Source: Planctomycetota bacterium (GTDB taxonomy: Bacteria > Planctomycetota > UBA1135 > UBA2386). Taken from it: a DNA stretch of 53,867 bases. The stretch covers positions 1 to 53,867 of the forward strand of contig VGZG01000015.1 of the NCBI GenBank assembly GCA_016872675.1, read 5' to 3'. The position numbers and the translations under genes are program-made. Each line of letters opens with the position of its first letter. The first letter of the stretch is position 1. The notes beneath the pieces were generated by a model. It was not told the DNA's origin. It was given only the letters and a program-made list of their open reading frames with translations, and made no database searches. Below are positions 34,246 to 43,142 of this stretch, in pieces.

Positions 34246-34383
34246 CCCCGTACGCTCCAGGGAGCACATCGGTTGATGTAACCCCTAGCCGCGTAGCGGT
34301 TTAGGCGAAAAGCAGCCCACGTGGGGCCGCCGTCCGCCAGTGTCCGCCGCGACCACGTTCGAGCCACGGCTCGCCCACCTGTC
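34246..34383 (+). promoter_or_regulatory. structured leader of the S10 cluster
   Basis: Four inverted repeats: GCTCC/GGAGC (34254-34265), CCTAgCCGC/GCGGttTAGG (34284-34305), CCCACGTGGG (34316-34325) and CGAGCC/GGCTCG (34360-34373), the last ten bases before the rpsJ ATG. S10-type leaders in other bacteria are bound by a ribosomal protein (L4 in gamma-proteobacteria) for feedback. This leader does not visibly match a known class, so the role is inferred from position. Confidence 0.4.
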
Positions 34384-34689
34384 ATGCAAGAGCGAATCCA
34401 GATCCGGATGGAGGCCTACGACCACGAGGCCCTCGACCAGGCGGCCCTCGACATCGTCGAGACGAGCAAGCGCACGGGCGCCCGCGTCGCGGGACCGGTG
34501 CCGCTGCCGACGCGCATCGAGCGCTACACGGTCCTGCGCTCGCCGCACATCGACAAGAAGAGCCGCGAGCAGTTCGAGATCCGCACGCACAAGCGGCTGA
34601 TCTACATCTCCGAGCCGACCACCAAGACGGTCGACGCGCTCAGCAAGCTGAACATGCCTGCCGGCGTCGACATCCGCATCAAGGCCTGA
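34384..34689 (+). CDS. rpsJ: 30S ribosomal protein S10
   Basis: 101 residues from ATG 34384, the normal S10 length; the frame upstream to 34321 is leader. [54 protein letters not shown] and [10 protein letters not shown]-like [10 protein letters not shown] are diagnostic. First gene of the ribosomal cluster. The next gene should be rplC but is rplD. Confidence 0.97.
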   Translation: MQERIQIRMEAYDHEALDQAALDIVETSKRTGARVAGPVPLPTRIERYTVLRSPHIDKKSREQFEIRTHKRLIYISEPTTKTVDALSKLNMPAGVDIRIKA

Positions 34690-34753
34690 TCCTGCAGGCT
34701 CCTGCGCCGGTTTGCCGGCGAGCAGCCAAACCCCGCACACCCTGCTGACGAAC

Positions 34754-35383
34754 ATGGTCGAGGTCAAAGTCATCCAAGGCGGCGCCGTCACGACGAAGAA
34801 GGTCGATGCCTCGGCGTTTGGCACGAAGGTCCTCGGGCGCACGCTGAAGGATGCGATCGTGATGTACGAGGACAATGCCCGTCAGGGCACGGTCCAAGCG
34901 CGCACGCGCGCCATGGTCAAGGGCCCGAACAAGAAGCTCTGGCCGCAGAAGCACACCGGTCGCGCCCGCATGGGCACGCCGAAGTCGCCGCTGTGGCGCG
35001 GCGGTGGTCGTATCCATCCGCCGGAGCCGCGCGATCACCGCTACGCGATGCCGGTCCAGGCGCGCCGCAGCGCCTTGCGCAATGCGCTCTTCACCAAGTT
35101 CCGCGACCAGGAGGTCGCGATCGCCGAGGGTTGGCCGACCGACAAGCCGAGCACCAAGTCGGCCGTCGCCATCTTGGCGAAGCTCGGCATGGGCGGCAGC
35201 GCGACGGTCGTCACGTCGGAGTTGGATCGCAACCTGTGCAAGTCGCTGCGCAACGTGCCGCTCGTCGACGTCCGCACCGTGGCGGATCTCAACGCGCGCC
35301 AGGTCCTGCTGCGCCGCTACCTCGTCCTGACGCCCGCCGCCTTCGCAGCGATCGAGCAGCGTTTCGCCAAGAAGGAGTCGTGA
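34754..35383 (+). CDS. rplD: 50S ribosomal protein L4
   Basis: 209 residues from ATG 34754. Signatures: ARQGTVQARTRAMVKGPNKK, KHTGRARMGTPKSPLWRGGG (extended exit-tunnel loop, QKGTGRARxGS... in most bacteria, here QKHTGRARMGT) and HPPEPRDHRYAMPVQARRSAL. Sits 64 bases after rpsJ with no rplC between. Confidence 0.95.
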   Translation: MVEVKVIQGGAVTTKKVDASAFGTKVLGRTLKDAIVMYEDNARQGTVQARTRAMVKGPNKKLWPQKHTGRARMGTPKSPLWRGGGRIHPPEPRDHRYAMPVQARRSALRNALFTKFRDQEVAIAEGWPTDKPSTKSAVAILAKLGMGGSATVVTSELDRNLCKSLRNVPLVDVRTVADLNARQVLLRRYLVLTPAAFAAIEQRFAKKES

Positions 35384-35384
35384 G

Positions 35385-35675
35385 ATGGCCAACCCCGCTC
35401 AGTACTACGACATCGTCCGTCGTCCGATCGTGACCGAGAAGTCGGCGTCGATGCAGGCAATGCGCAACCAGTTCACCTTCGAGGTCGCCGCGAGCGCCAA
35501 CAAGGTCGAGGTGAAGAAGGCGATCGAGACGCTGTTCGCCGTCAAGGTCCTCAAGGTCAACATGGTCAGCATGCAGGGCAAGCAGAAGCGCACCTTCGGC
35601 CGCCCGGGCTCGACCAAGCCGTGGAAGAAGGCCGTCGTCACGCTCAAGCAGGGCGATTCGATCGACATCGGCTGA
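35385..35675 (+). CDS. rplW: 50S ribosomal protein L23
   Basis: 96 residues; the ATG follows the rplD stop by one base. IVRRPIVTEKSAS, NQFTFEVAASANKVEVKKAIE and KRTFGRPGSTKPWKKAVVTL match L23, which forms the exit-tunnel rim and the docking site for trigger factor and SRP. Confidence 0.95.
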   Translation: MANPAQYYDIVRRPIVTEKSASMQAMRNQFTFEVAASANKVEVKKAIETLFAVKVLKVNMVSMQGKQKRTFGRPGSTKPWKKAVVTLKQGDSIDIG

Positions 35676-35709
35676 TTCCGAGCGCCCCAACGCATCCCCG
35701 AGGCACGTC

Positions 35710-36570
35710 ATGCCAGTCAAAGTCTACCAGCCCACGTCCGCCGGCCGACGCAACTCGTCGGTGCTGGACTTCAGCCACCTGACGAAGGGCAAGCGCCGTG
35801 AGAAGTCCCTCACCGAGCGCATCGCGGATCGCGCCGGTCGCGACGCGCTCGGCCATGTCACCAGCCGCTTCCGTGGCGGTGGCGCGCGCCGCATCTACCG
35901 CAAGGTCGACTTCCTCCGCCAGCGCGACGGCATCCCCGCCGTTGTCGCGGCGATCGAGTACGACCCGAATCGCTCGGCGGACCTGGCGCTGCTGCACTAC
36001 GCGGACGGCGTGAAGTCGTACATCCTGGCGCCCAAGGGACTCGTGGTCGGCATGAAGGTCGTGTCGGCTGACCGCTGCGACCCGGAGCTCGGCAACAGCA
36101 TGCGCCTCGAGTCGATTCCGCTCGGCCTCCAGATCCACAATGTGGAGCTGCAGCCGGGGCGCGGCGGCCAGATCGCGCGTTCGGCCGGCAACAGCTGCCA
36201 GTTGATGGCGCGCGATGGCGACTACGCCGTCGTCGTCATGCCTTCCGGCGAGATGCGCAAGATCCACGCGACATGCCGCGCCACGATCGGCGAGATCGGC
36301 AATGCCGACTGGCAGAACGTGCGCTGGGGCAAGGCTGGCCGCGTCCGTCACCTCGGCCGCCGGCCGCACAACCGCGGCACCGCGCAGAACCCGGTCTCCC
36401 ACCCGATGGGTGGTGGCGAAGGCCGTACCGGTGGTGGTCGCCACCCCGTCTCGCCGAGCGGCAAGCTCAGCAAGGGCGGCAAGACGCGTCGTGGCAAGGC
36501 GCGCAGCAACCAGTTGATCCTCCGGCGCCGTCCGCCGGGCAAGCACGTCGCCGTTGGTAGCGGCTCGTGA
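35710..36570 (+). CDS. rplB: 50S ribosomal protein L2
   Basis: 286 residues. VKVYQPTSAGRRNSSVLDF, AAIEYDPNRSADLALLHY, ADGVKSYILAPKGL, LPLGLQIHNVE-like IPLGLQIHNVELQPG and VRWGKAGRVRHLGRRP. The near-universal DHPHGGGEGR segment next to the peptidyl transferase centre reads S230-H-P-M233-GGGEGR, so the second Asp/His pair is changed while H231 (equivalent of E. coli H229) is kept. The tail GKLSKGGKTRRGKARSN is basic. Confidence 0.97.
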   Translation: MPVKVYQPTSAGRRNSSVLDFSHLTKGKRREKSLTERIADRAGRDALGHVTSRFRGGGARRIYRKVDFLRQRDGIPAVVAAIEYDPNRSADLALLHYADGVKSYILAPKGLVVGMKVVSADRCDPELGNSMRLESIPLGLQIHNVELQPGRGGQIARSAGNSCQLMARDGDYAVVVMPSGEMRKIHATCRATIGEIGNADWQNVRWGKAGRVRHLGRRPHNRGTAQNPVSHPMGGGEGRTGGGRHPVSPSGKLSKGGKTRRGKARSNQLILRRRPPGKHVAVGSGS

Positions 36571-36608
36571 TCGCCAAGTAGCAACCGAATGACGCCAGGA
36601 GATCCGCG

Positions 36609-36887
36609 ATGAGCCGCAGCATCAGCAAAGGCCCGTTCGTCCACCCCAAGCTCATGCAGAAGGTGGAGGCGATGAACAAGAAGGGTGTCAAGGACCCGGT
36701 GCAGACGTGGTCGCGCGCGAGCGTGATCCTGCCCGAGTTCGTCGGCCATACGTTCAACGTGCACAACGGCCGCGCCTTCCTGAAGGTCTACGTGACCGAG
36801 GACATGGTTGGGCACCGCCTCGGCGAGTTCGCGCCGACGCGCACGTTCCGCGGCCACTCGACGAAGAAGGTGGAGGAAGCAAAGTGA
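36609..36887 (+). CDS. rpsS: 30S ribosomal protein S19
   Basis: 92 residues. [57 protein letters not shown]. Its stop overlaps the rplV GTG (GTGA). Confidence 0.97.
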   Translation: MSRSISKGPFVHPKLMQKVEAMNKKGVKDPVQTWSRASVILPEFVGHTFNVHNGRAFLKVYVTEDMVGHRLGEFAPTRTFRGHSTKKVEEAK

Positions 36888-37273
36888 GCTTCGAAGTCCG
36901 CGCTGTGCACCGCGGCGCCCGCATGGGCGCCTACAAGGCGCGCCGCATCCTGGCGTTGATCCGCGGTCGTTCCGTCAACTCGGCGCTCGACGAGTTGCGC
37001 CACGATCGGCATCGCGCGTCGAAGGCGATCTACCGCGTGCTCGCCTCGGCCGTCGCCAACGCGCTGCAGAATCCCGCCGTGCGCGCCAACCGCCTGGTCG
37101 TCTCGCGCACGTTCGCCCAGGACGGCCCGCTGCTGCCGGGCGGCATGCGCGTCCGTCCGGGTCCGCAGGGCCGCGCGATGCCGATCAAGCGCCGCACCTG
37201 CCACATCCACATCCACGTCGCCGACCCGCAAGCTGGCAGCCAATCTGGCGGCGGCGCGGGGGGCGAGGAGTAA
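36884..37273 (+). CDS. rplV: 50S ribosomal protein L22
   Basis: 129 residues from GTG 36884 inside the rpsS stop. [45 protein letters not shown] and [21 protein letters not shown]-type text with [17 protein letters not shown] Gly/Glu-rich tail replaces the usual short end. L22 lines the exit tunnel. Confidence 0.95.
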   Translation: MSFEVRAVHRGARMGAYKARRILALIRGRSVNSALDELRHDRHRASKAIYRVLASAVANALQNPAVRANRLVVSRTFAQDGPLLPGGMRVRPGPQGRAMPIKRRTCHIHIHVADPQAGSQSGGGAGGEE

Positions 37274-37276
37274 GCC

Positions 37277-37963
37277 ATGGGCCAGAAGATCCACCCCACC
37301 GGGTTCCGCATCGCGGTCACCGAGCCTTGGCGCTCGCGTTGGTACGCGAACAAGAAGGACTTCAGCAAGCACCTCGTCGAGGACCAGAAGATCCGTCGCT
37401 TCATCCGCAAGGAGTGGCAGTTCGCGGCCATCCCGAAGGTCGAGATCGAGCGCACCGGCGAACTCGTGACCGTGTTCATCCACACGGCGCGCCCGGGCGT
37501 GCTGATCGGCAAGAAGGGCACGAAGGTCGACGAGTTCCGCATGGAGCTCGAGAAGCTGACCGGCAAGCCGGTCCGCATGAAGATCGTCGAGATCCACCGT
37601 CCGGAGGTCGAGGCCAACCTCGTCGCCGAAGCGGTCGCCGAGCAACTCGCCAAGCGCATCAACTACCGCCGCGCCCTCAAGAAGGTCGCCGACGCGTCGA
37701 TGGCCGCTGGCGCCAAGGGCATCAAGATCCGCGTCGCCGGTCGCCTCGGTGGCGCCGAGATGTCGCGCATCGGCAACTACCGCAAGGGCCGCGTCCCGTG
37801 CGGCACGCTGCGCGCGCAACTCGACTACGGCTTCGCCGTCTGCTCGACCAAGTACGGCACTCTCGGCTGCAAGGTCTGGATCTTCAGGGGCGAATACGGA
37901 CCCGGCGAGACCACGAACGGTCTGCTGCCCGTCCGTCCGACCCAGGACCGCCCGAACGCCTGA
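37277..37963 (+). CDS. rpsC: 30S ribosomal protein S3
   Basis: 228 residues. MGQKIHPTGFRIAVTEPWRS, KH-domain loop ARPGVLIGKKGTKVDEF, VAEAVAEQLAKRINYRRALKK and GRLGGAEMSR. mRNA-entry-tunnel helicase protein. Follows rplV by three bases. Confidence 0.97.
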   Translation: MGQKIHPTGFRIAVTEPWRSRWYANKKDFSKHLVEDQKIRRFIRKEWQFAAIPKVEIERTGELVTVFIHTARPGVLIGKKGTKVDEFRMELEKLTGKPVRMKIVEIHRPEVEANLVAEAVAEQLAKRINYRRALKKVADASMAAGAKGIKIRVAGRLGGAEMSRIGNYRKGRVPCGTLRAQLDYGFAVCSTKYGTLGCKVWIFRGEYGPGETTNGLLPVRPTQDRPNA

Positions 37964-37981
37964 TCCTGCAGGAGACCACCC

Positions 37982-38392
37982 ATGTTGATGCCCAAGAGAA
38001 CCAAGTGGCGCAAGCAGATGCGCGGTCGCATCCGCGGCGAGGCCACGCGCGGCCACGAAGTCGCGTTCGGCGAGTTCGGCCTGCAATCGCTCGAGCCGGC
38101 GTGGTTGTCCGCGCGCGTCATCGAGGCCGGCCGTGTCGCGGCGTCGCGCAGCGCGCCGGAGGCGAAGCTCTGGATCCGCGTGTTCCCGCACAAGTCGGTC
38201 TCGAAGAAGGCCGCCGAGACGCGAATGGGCACGGGCAAGGGCGACGTCGAGTTCTGGGCCGCGGTCATCAAGCCGGGCACCATCCTCTTCGAGCTTGACG
38301 GCGTCACGGAAGAGGTCGCCAAGCTCGCCTTCAACCGCGTCGCGCACAAGCTGCCGATGCGCGTCCGTTTGATCCGTCGCCGTCACGGCTGA
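37982..38392 (+). CDS. rplP: 50S ribosomal protein L16
   Basis: 136 residues. [84 protein letters not shown]-type text. The MLMPKRT start supports ATG 37982 over 37988. Confidence 0.97.
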   Translation: MLMPKRTKWRKQMRGRIRGEATRGHEVAFGEFGLQSLEPAWLSARVIEAGRVAASRSAPEAKLWIRVFPHKSVSKKAAETRMGTGKGDVEFWAAVIKPGTILFELDGVTEEVAKLAFNRVAHKLPMRVRLIRRRHG

Positions 38393-38407
38393 TCGCGAGG
38401 CACTCCC

Positions 38408-38620
38408 ATGAAGAAGGCAATCACCGAGATCCGCGGCGAGGACACCAAGGAGCTCAAGGCGAAGCTGAACGACCTCCGCAAGGAGCAGTTCAACCTTCGT
38501 TTCCGCGGCGCGGCCGAGGCCGGCGCCAAGACGACCCGCAACCGCGAGATCCGTCGCACGATCGCGCGAATCATGATGGTGCTCGGCGATCGCGCCCGCA
38601 CCGGAGGCAAGAAGCAATGA
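38408..38620 (+). CDS. rpmC: 50S ribosomal protein L29
   Basis: 70 residues. KELKAKLNDLRKEQFNLRFR, followed by TTRNREIRRTIARIMMVLGDR, the helical hairpin of L29. The stop overlaps the rpsQ ATG (ATGA). Confidence 0.94.
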   Translation: MKKAITEIRGEDTKELKAKLNDLRKEQFNLRFRGAAEAGAKTTRNREIRRTIARIMMVLGDRARTGGKKQ

Positions 38621-38937
38621 CCACCACTGGCAACAGCGCGTCTGGCAACAGCGCGTCCGGCGGCAACGCCGCTGGTTCGACCGAGCGCGCCGAGCGCAAG
38701 GTCATGCGCGGCACCGTGACGTCGAACAAGATGGCCAAGACGGTCGTCATCCAGGTCGATCGCAAGGTGAAGCACCCGCTGTACGAGAAGTTCGTCTCGA
38801 AGCGGACCAAGCTCTACGCCCACGACGAGAAGGGCGAGGCCAAGGTGGGCGACATCGTCGAGGTCGTGCAGACCCGTCCGCTGAGCAAGCTCAAGAACTG
38901 GCGACTGCTCCGCATCGTCCAGAAGGCTGCCCAGTAG
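38617..38937 (+). CDS. rpsQ: 30S ribosomal protein S17
   Basis: 106 residues. OB-fold core RKVMRGTVTSNKMAKTVVIQ, VDRKVKHPLYEKFVSKRTKL, GDIVEVVQTRPLSKLKNWRL. The first ~27 residues are a Ser/Gly/Asn/Ala extension encoded partly by a two-copy 15-base tandem repeat near 38625-38660. Confidence 0.95.
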   Translation: MTTTGNSASGNSASGGNAAGSTERAERKVMRGTVTSNKMAKTVVIQVDRKVKHPLYEKFVSKRTKLYAHDEKGEAKVGDIVEVVQTRPLSKLKNWRLLRIVQKAAQ

Positions 38938-38993
38938 CCCCAACCGCCCCGAACGAGCCCATCCGCTAGCGCCGAAGCTGCAGGAGAACCCCG

Positions 38994-39362
38994 ATGATCC
39001 AGGAAATGTCGATGCTCGACGTCGCTGACAACACCGGAGCCAAGCGCGCCATGTGCGTGAAGGTCCTTGGTGGCAGCGGCCGTCGTTACGCATCGGTCGG
39101 CGACGTCGTGATCGCAGTCGTCAAGAAGGCCCTGCCGACGGGCGAAGTGAAGGAACACGAGGTGGTCAAGGCGGTGGTCGTTCGCACCGCGAAGCCTGTC
39201 CGCCGCTCGGATGGGTCGTACATCCGCTTCGACCGCAACGCGCTCGTGGTGATCGACAAGGAAGGCAACCCGCGCGGCACGCGCATCTTCGGCGCCGTGG
39301 CTCGCGAGCTGCGCGACCGCAACTTCATGAAGATCGTCTCGCTCGCGGAGGAGGTCGTCTGA
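38994..39362 (+). CDS. rplN: 50S ribosomal protein L14
   Basis: 122 residues, the canonical length. [54 protein letters not shown] and [20 protein letters not shown]. The stop overlaps rplX (TGATG). Confidence 0.98.
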   Translation: MIQEMSMLDVADNTGAKRAMCVKVLGGSGRRYASVGDVVIAVVKKALPTGEVKEHEVVKAVVVRTAKPVRRSDGSYIRFDRNALVVIDKEGNPRGTRIFGAVARELRDRNFMKIVSLAEEVV

Positions 39363-39718
39363 TGCTCGCCAACAAGCCCAAGCCCGTCGTCAGCGCGCAC
39401 GTCAAGAAGGGCGACCAGGTGGTCGTCACTTCCGGTCAGTACAAGTCCAACGAGCCGCGCGAGGTCCTCAAGGTCCAGTCCGACGGCCGTGTGATCGTCC
39501 AGGGCGTGAACCTGCGGTGGAAGCACCAGCGCCGTTCGCAGCAGAACCCCAAGGGCGGTCGCGTGCAGCTCGAGATGCCGATCCCGGCCAGCAAGGTGCT
39601 CCTGTTCAGCTCGAAGCTGGGCAAGGGCACGCGCACCAAGGTCCAGGTCGTCGGCGGCAAGAAGTGCCGCGTCGGCGTGAAGTGCGGCACCAACTTCGAC
39701 GCGCAAGCGGCGAAGTGA
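39362..39718 (+). CDS. rplX: 50S ribosomal protein L24
   Basis: 118 residues from ATG 39362. KOW segment VKKGDQVVVTSGQYKSNEPR, then GVNLRWKHQRRSQQNPKGG and the C-terminal VQVVGGKKCRVGVKCGTNFD. Normal function is early 50S assembly. Confidence 0.94.
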   Translation: MLANKPKPVVSAHVKKGDQVVVTSGQYKSNEPREVLKVQSDGRVIVQGVNLRWKHQRRSQQNPKGGRVQLEMPIPASKVLLFSSKLGKGTRTKVQVVGGKKCRVGVKCGTNFDAQAAK

Positions 39719-39780
39719 CCTGAAGGCGAACCGAATCCCCCGGACCGAACCCTGATCCCGCGAGTCGCAGAGAGTTTCCG

Positions 39781-40353
39781 ATGACCAGCACGATGAACAA
39801 GGGCCAGCCCAAGACGCTGCCCCGCCGCCAGCAGATCTACCGCGAGAAGGTGGTCCCGGCGCTCAGCAAGGAGTTCGGCTACCCGAACCCGATGATGATT
39901 CCGCGCCTACAGAAGATCGTCATCAACATGGGCGTCGGTCGCGCCGTCGAGAACAAGAACCGCATCGAGTCGGCCAACAAGGACCTGACCGCGATCGCCG
40001 GCCAGAAGCCGATGATCCGCAAGGCCCGTGGCGCTGTGTCGGGGTTCAAGCTCCGCGAGGGCTATCCGATCGGCATCGCCGTCACGCTGCGCGGCTCGCG
40101 CATGTGGGAGTTCCTCGATCGCCTGATCTCGCTGGCCATCCCGCGCATCCGCGACTTCCGCGGCCTGCCGACCAAGCTGGACGGGCGCGGCAACTACACG
40201 ATGGGCCTCTCGGAGCAGAGTGTGTTCCCGGAGATCCAGCTCGACAAGGTCGAGTTCGTCCAGGGCATGGACATCACGTTCGTCACCAGCGCGCCGACCG
40301 ACAAGGAAGGCCTCGCGCTGTTGACGCACCTTGGCATGCCCTTCCGCAAGTGA
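39781..40353 (+). CDS. rplE: 50S ribosomal protein L5
   Basis: 190 residues. [57 protein letters not shown] and [19 protein letters not shown]. Binds 5S rRNA with L18. 79 bases without a gene follow before rpsN. Confidence 0.97.
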   Translation: MTSTMNKGQPKTLPRRQQIYREKVVPALSKEFGYPNPMMIPRLQKIVINMGVGRAVENKNRIESANKDLTAIAGQKPMIRKARGAVSGFKLREGYPIGIAVTLRGSRMWEFLDRLISLAIPRIRDFRGLPTKLDGRGNYTMGLSEQSVFPEIQLDKVEFVQGMDITFVTSAPTDKEGLALLTHLGMPFRK

Positions 40354-40432
40354 TTACCGGCACTGGACCCGAATCCATCGCAACATCCTGTGACGCCGGC
40401 CAACCCGGCAGCCAACGAACGAGCTAACGAAC

Positions 40433-40618
40433 ATGGCGAAGAAGTGCTTGAGGATGAAGCAGCAGCAGAAGCCGAAGTTCTCGACTCGGCGCTACAACCG
40501 CTGCCAGCTCTGCGGCCGCGCGCGCGCGTACTACCGGAAGTTCGGGATCTGCCGGTGCTGTTTCCGTCAACTTGCACTCCAGGGCGAGATCCCCGGCGTG
40601 CGCAAGGCTTCGTGGTAG
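40433..40618 (+). CDS. rpsN: 30S ribosomal protein S14, zinc-binding short form
   Basis: 61 residues. Two C-x2-C pairs ([20 protein letters not shown]) define the C+ type that holds zinc; ends [11 protein letters not shown]. Confidence 0.97.
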   Translation: MAKKCLRMKQQQKPKFSTRRYNRCQLCGRARAYYRKFGICRCCFRQLALQGEIPGVRKASW

Positions 40619-40634
40619 TTAGGAGGTCTGTCCC

Positions 40635-41030
40635 ATGATGACCGATCCGATCGCTGACATGCTGACCCGCATGCGCAACGCTCTCACGAGCGGGGCTCAA
40701 AACTGCGTGGTGCCCGGCAGCCGCCTCAAGGTGGCCATCCTGGACACCATGAAGCGGGAGGGCTTCATCCAGAGCTACGAAGTCGCCGCCGACGGCCCGC
40801 GCGCGTCGGTGCGCATCGAGTTCCGCTTCGGCCCCGAAGGCGAGCGCGTCATCTCGTCGCTGGCCCGGTTCAGCAAGCCGGGTTGCCGCCGCTACCGCAC
40901 CGTCAACGACCTGCCCAAGGTCCGCGGCGGACTCGGCATCGCGGTCGTCTCGACCAACCAGGGCGTGCTCTCCGACCGCGAGTGCCGCCAGCGCCGCGTC
41001 GGTGGCGAAGTCCTCTGCACGGTGGACTGA
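40635..41030 (+). CDS. rpsH: 30S ribosomal protein S8
   Basis: 131 residues; a near-perfect ribosome binding site TTAGGAGGT lies at 40619-40627, one of the strongest in the window. DPIADMLTRMRNALTSGA, LPKVRGGLGIAVVSTNQGVL, SDRECRQRRVGGEVLCTV. Confidence 0.97.
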   Translation: MMTDPIADMLTRMRNALTSGAQNCVVPGSRLKVAILDTMKREGFIQSYEVAADGPRASVRIEFRFGPEGERVISSLARFSKPGCRRYRTVNDLPKVRGGLGIAVVSTNQGVLSDRECRQRRVGGEVLCTVD

Positions 41031-41039
41031 GAGGCAACC

Positions 41040-41591
41040 ATGTCCAGAATCGGCAAGAAGCCCATCTCCGTCCCCAAGGGCGTGACCGTCTCGATCGGCG
41101 CCGACGCCGTCGCGATCAAGGGTCCGAAGGGCGAGCTGAAGTTCCCGTTGCGGTCCGAGGTCGAGATCAAGCTCGACGGCGCCGTGCTGACCGTCGCCGC
41201 CCGTGACGAGGAGCGTCAGTCGCGCGCGCTGCAAGGCACCGCTCGCGCCATCCTCGCCAACATGATCGACGGCGTGTCGAAGGGCTACGAGAAGAAGCTC
41301 GAGATCAACGGCGTCGGTTACGAAGCCGCGATCGAGGGCAAGGTTCTGGTGTTGAAGCTGGGCTTCAACCGCCCGGTCCGCTTCCCGATCCCGGCTACGG
41401 TCACGATCGATGCTCCGACGCCGACGGCGCTCGTGATCAAGGGCGTCGACAACCAGCAGGTCGGCACGGTCGCCGCTTCCATCCGCAAGCTGCGCAAGCC
41501 GGAGCCCTACAAGGGCAAGGGCATCAAGTACGCGGAAGAAGTCATCAAGCGCAAGGCCGGCAAGGCCTTCGCGTCCGGCGGTGCCGGCTGA
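41040..41591 (+). CDS. rplF: 50S ribosomal protein L6
   Basis: 183 residues. MSRIGKKPISVPKGVTVSIG, ALQGTARAILANMIDGVSKGY, LEINGVGYEAAIEGKVLVL and RKPEPYKGKGIKYAEEVIKRK-type ending. Confidence 0.97.
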   Translation: MSRIGKKPISVPKGVTVSIGADAVAIKGPKGELKFPLRSEVEIKLDGAVLTVAARDEERQSRALQGTARAILANMIDGVSKGYEKKLEINGVGYEAAIEGKVLVLKLGFNRPVRFPIPATVTIDAPTPTALVIKGVDNQQVGTVAASIRKLRKPEPYKGKGIKYAEEVIKRKAGKAFASGGAG

Positions 41592-41621
41592 TCGCCGCGC
41601 TGACATCAGGAGCAAAGCAGC

Positions 41622-41990
41622 ATGACGAGCACGTTCCAGAAGCACCAACGCCGGATCGGCAAGAGCAAGTCGGTGCGCACCAAACTGCGCACCGTCGGCG
41701 GCCGTCCGCGTCTCACGGTGTTCCGCAGCCTCGCCAACATCTCGGCGCAGATCATCGATGACGTGAAGGGCCACACGCTGGTCGCTGCGTCGTCGCTGGA
41801 GAAGGACCTCCGCGCCGCGATCAAGGGCATGAACAAGACCGATGTCGCGAAGAAGGTCGGGTCCCTGGTCGCCGAGCGCGCCAAGCGCGCGGGCGTGGGC
41901 CAGGTCTGCTTCGACCGCGGCGCCTACAAGTACCACGGCCGCATCAAGGCCCTCGCCGACGCGGCCCGTGAAGCGGGCCTGTCATTCTGA
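41622..41990 (+). CDS. rplR: 50S ribosomal protein L18
   Basis: 122 residues. [72 protein letters not shown]. 5S rRNA-binding. Confidence 0.97.
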   Translation: MTSTFQKHQRRIGKSKSVRTKLRTVGGRPRLTVFRSLANISAQIIDDVKGHTLVAASSLEKDLRAAIKGMNKTDVAKKVGSLVAERAKRAGVGQVCFDRGAYKYHGRIKALADAAREAGLSF

Positions 41991-42054
41991 TCCAAGTCCC
42001 CGACGAACCCACCTACCAGCACGGCATGACCGGCGCAGCCGGTGAGACAGAGCA

Positions 42055-42567
42055 ATGGCCAAGGGCAACATTCCACTGATTCCGATCGACGAGGCGCTCG
42101 CGGCGGACGTCGAAGACGACGTCGTCGCGATCAACCGCTCGGCGTGCGTCGTGAAGGGCGGCCGCCGCTTCTCGTTCAGCGCACTGTCGGTCGTCGGCAA
42201 CCGCAATGGCCTGGTCGGCATCGGCTACGGCAAGGCGAACGAGGTCCCCAACGCGATCGAGAAGTCGGTCAAGGACGCGCGCAAGCAGATCATGCGCGTC
42301 TGCCGTGACGGCTCGACGATCCCACACATGACGGAAGGCGAGTACGGCGCGACGAAGGTCCGCCTGCTGCCGGCCGCGCCGGGCACAGGCATCATCGCCG
42401 GCAAGGCGGTGCGCAAAGTCCTCGAGCGCGCCGGCATCGCCGACATCCTCACCAAGAACTACGGCTCGACGAACGCGGTGAACGTCGTCAAGGCCACCAT
42501 GATGGCGCTGAGCAAGCTGCGCAATCGTGAGCAGACGGTCGCGCTGCGCGGAGTGAACCTCGAATGA
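42055..42567 (+). CDS. rpsE: 30S ribosomal protein S5
   Basis: 170 residues. VVAINRSACVVKGGRRFSFS, ALSVVGNRNGLVGIGYGKAN, GTGIIAGKAVRKVLERAGI, DILTKNYGSTNAVNVVKAT. The stop overlaps the rplO ATG; rpmD (L30), often between them, is absent. Confidence 0.97.
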   Translation: MAKGNIPLIPIDEALAADVEDDVVAINRSACVVKGGRRFSFSALSVVGNRNGLVGIGYGKANEVPNAIEKSVKDARKQIMRVCRDGSTIPHMTEGEYGATKVRLLPAAPGTGIIAGKAVRKVLERAGIADILTKNYGSTNAVNVVKATMMALSKLRNREQTVALRGVNLE

Positions 42568-43097
42568 ACCTCGCCGAAGCGAAGGCCCTCGGCCTCAAGT
42601 TCCCGGAACGCAAGCGTATCGGCCGTGGCGTCGGCTCGGGTCTGGGCAAGACCTCGGGTCGCGGTCACAAGGGCGCCAAGGCGCGCTCGGGCTGGTCCCG
42701 CCGCATCGGCTGGGAAGGCGGTCAGATGCCGCTGTACCGCCGTCTGCCCAAGGTCGGCTTCAACAACAAGAACTTCGAGAAGGTGTTCACGGTCATCAAC
42801 GTGGGCGACCTCGACGTCTTCGCCGCGGGCACGGAGGTCGACCTCAAGGCCGTCCTCGCCAAGGGCCTGACCTCGAAGGAGAAGCAGTCAGACCTGTTCA
42901 AGATCCTCGGCGACGGCGACGTCAAGAAGGCGCTGACTGTCAAGGTCGACGCCATCACTGCGTCAGCGCGCCAGAAGATCGAGGCCGCCGGCGGCAAGGT
43001 CGTGCTGATCGAGAAGAAGGCCCGCCGCGAGAAGTTCGTGGCGAAGGACGGCAGCAAGCGCAAGCCCGGCTCACCCCGAGTCCGTCGTGGCAAGTGA
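42564..43097 (+). CDS. rplO: 50S ribosomal protein L15
   Basis: 177 residues. RIGRGVGSGLGKTSGRGHKG, RSGWSRRIGWEGGQMPLYRR, LPKVGFNNKNFEKVFTVINV, a C-terminal KxDAITASARQKIEAAGGKV domain and a basic tail ~25 residues longer than usual. Confidence 0.96.
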   Translation: MNLAEAKALGLKFPERKRIGRGVGSGLGKTSGRGHKGAKARSGWSRRIGWEGGQMPLYRRLPKVGFNNKNFEKVFTVINVGDLDVFAAGTEVDLKAVLAKGLTSKEKQSDLFKILGDGDVKKALTVKVDAITASARQKIEAAGGKVVLIEKKARREKFVAKDGSKRKPGSPRVRRGK

Positions 43098-43142
43098 GCC
43101 GGTCCTGGTGATGATTCGATCGCTTCCCCGCAGCTGAACTCG

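Noticed and set aside
34321-34383. N-terminal extension of S10
   Set aside because: In-frame sequence upstream of ATG 34384 is leader RNA with hairpins; S10 from 34384 already has the family's normal length.
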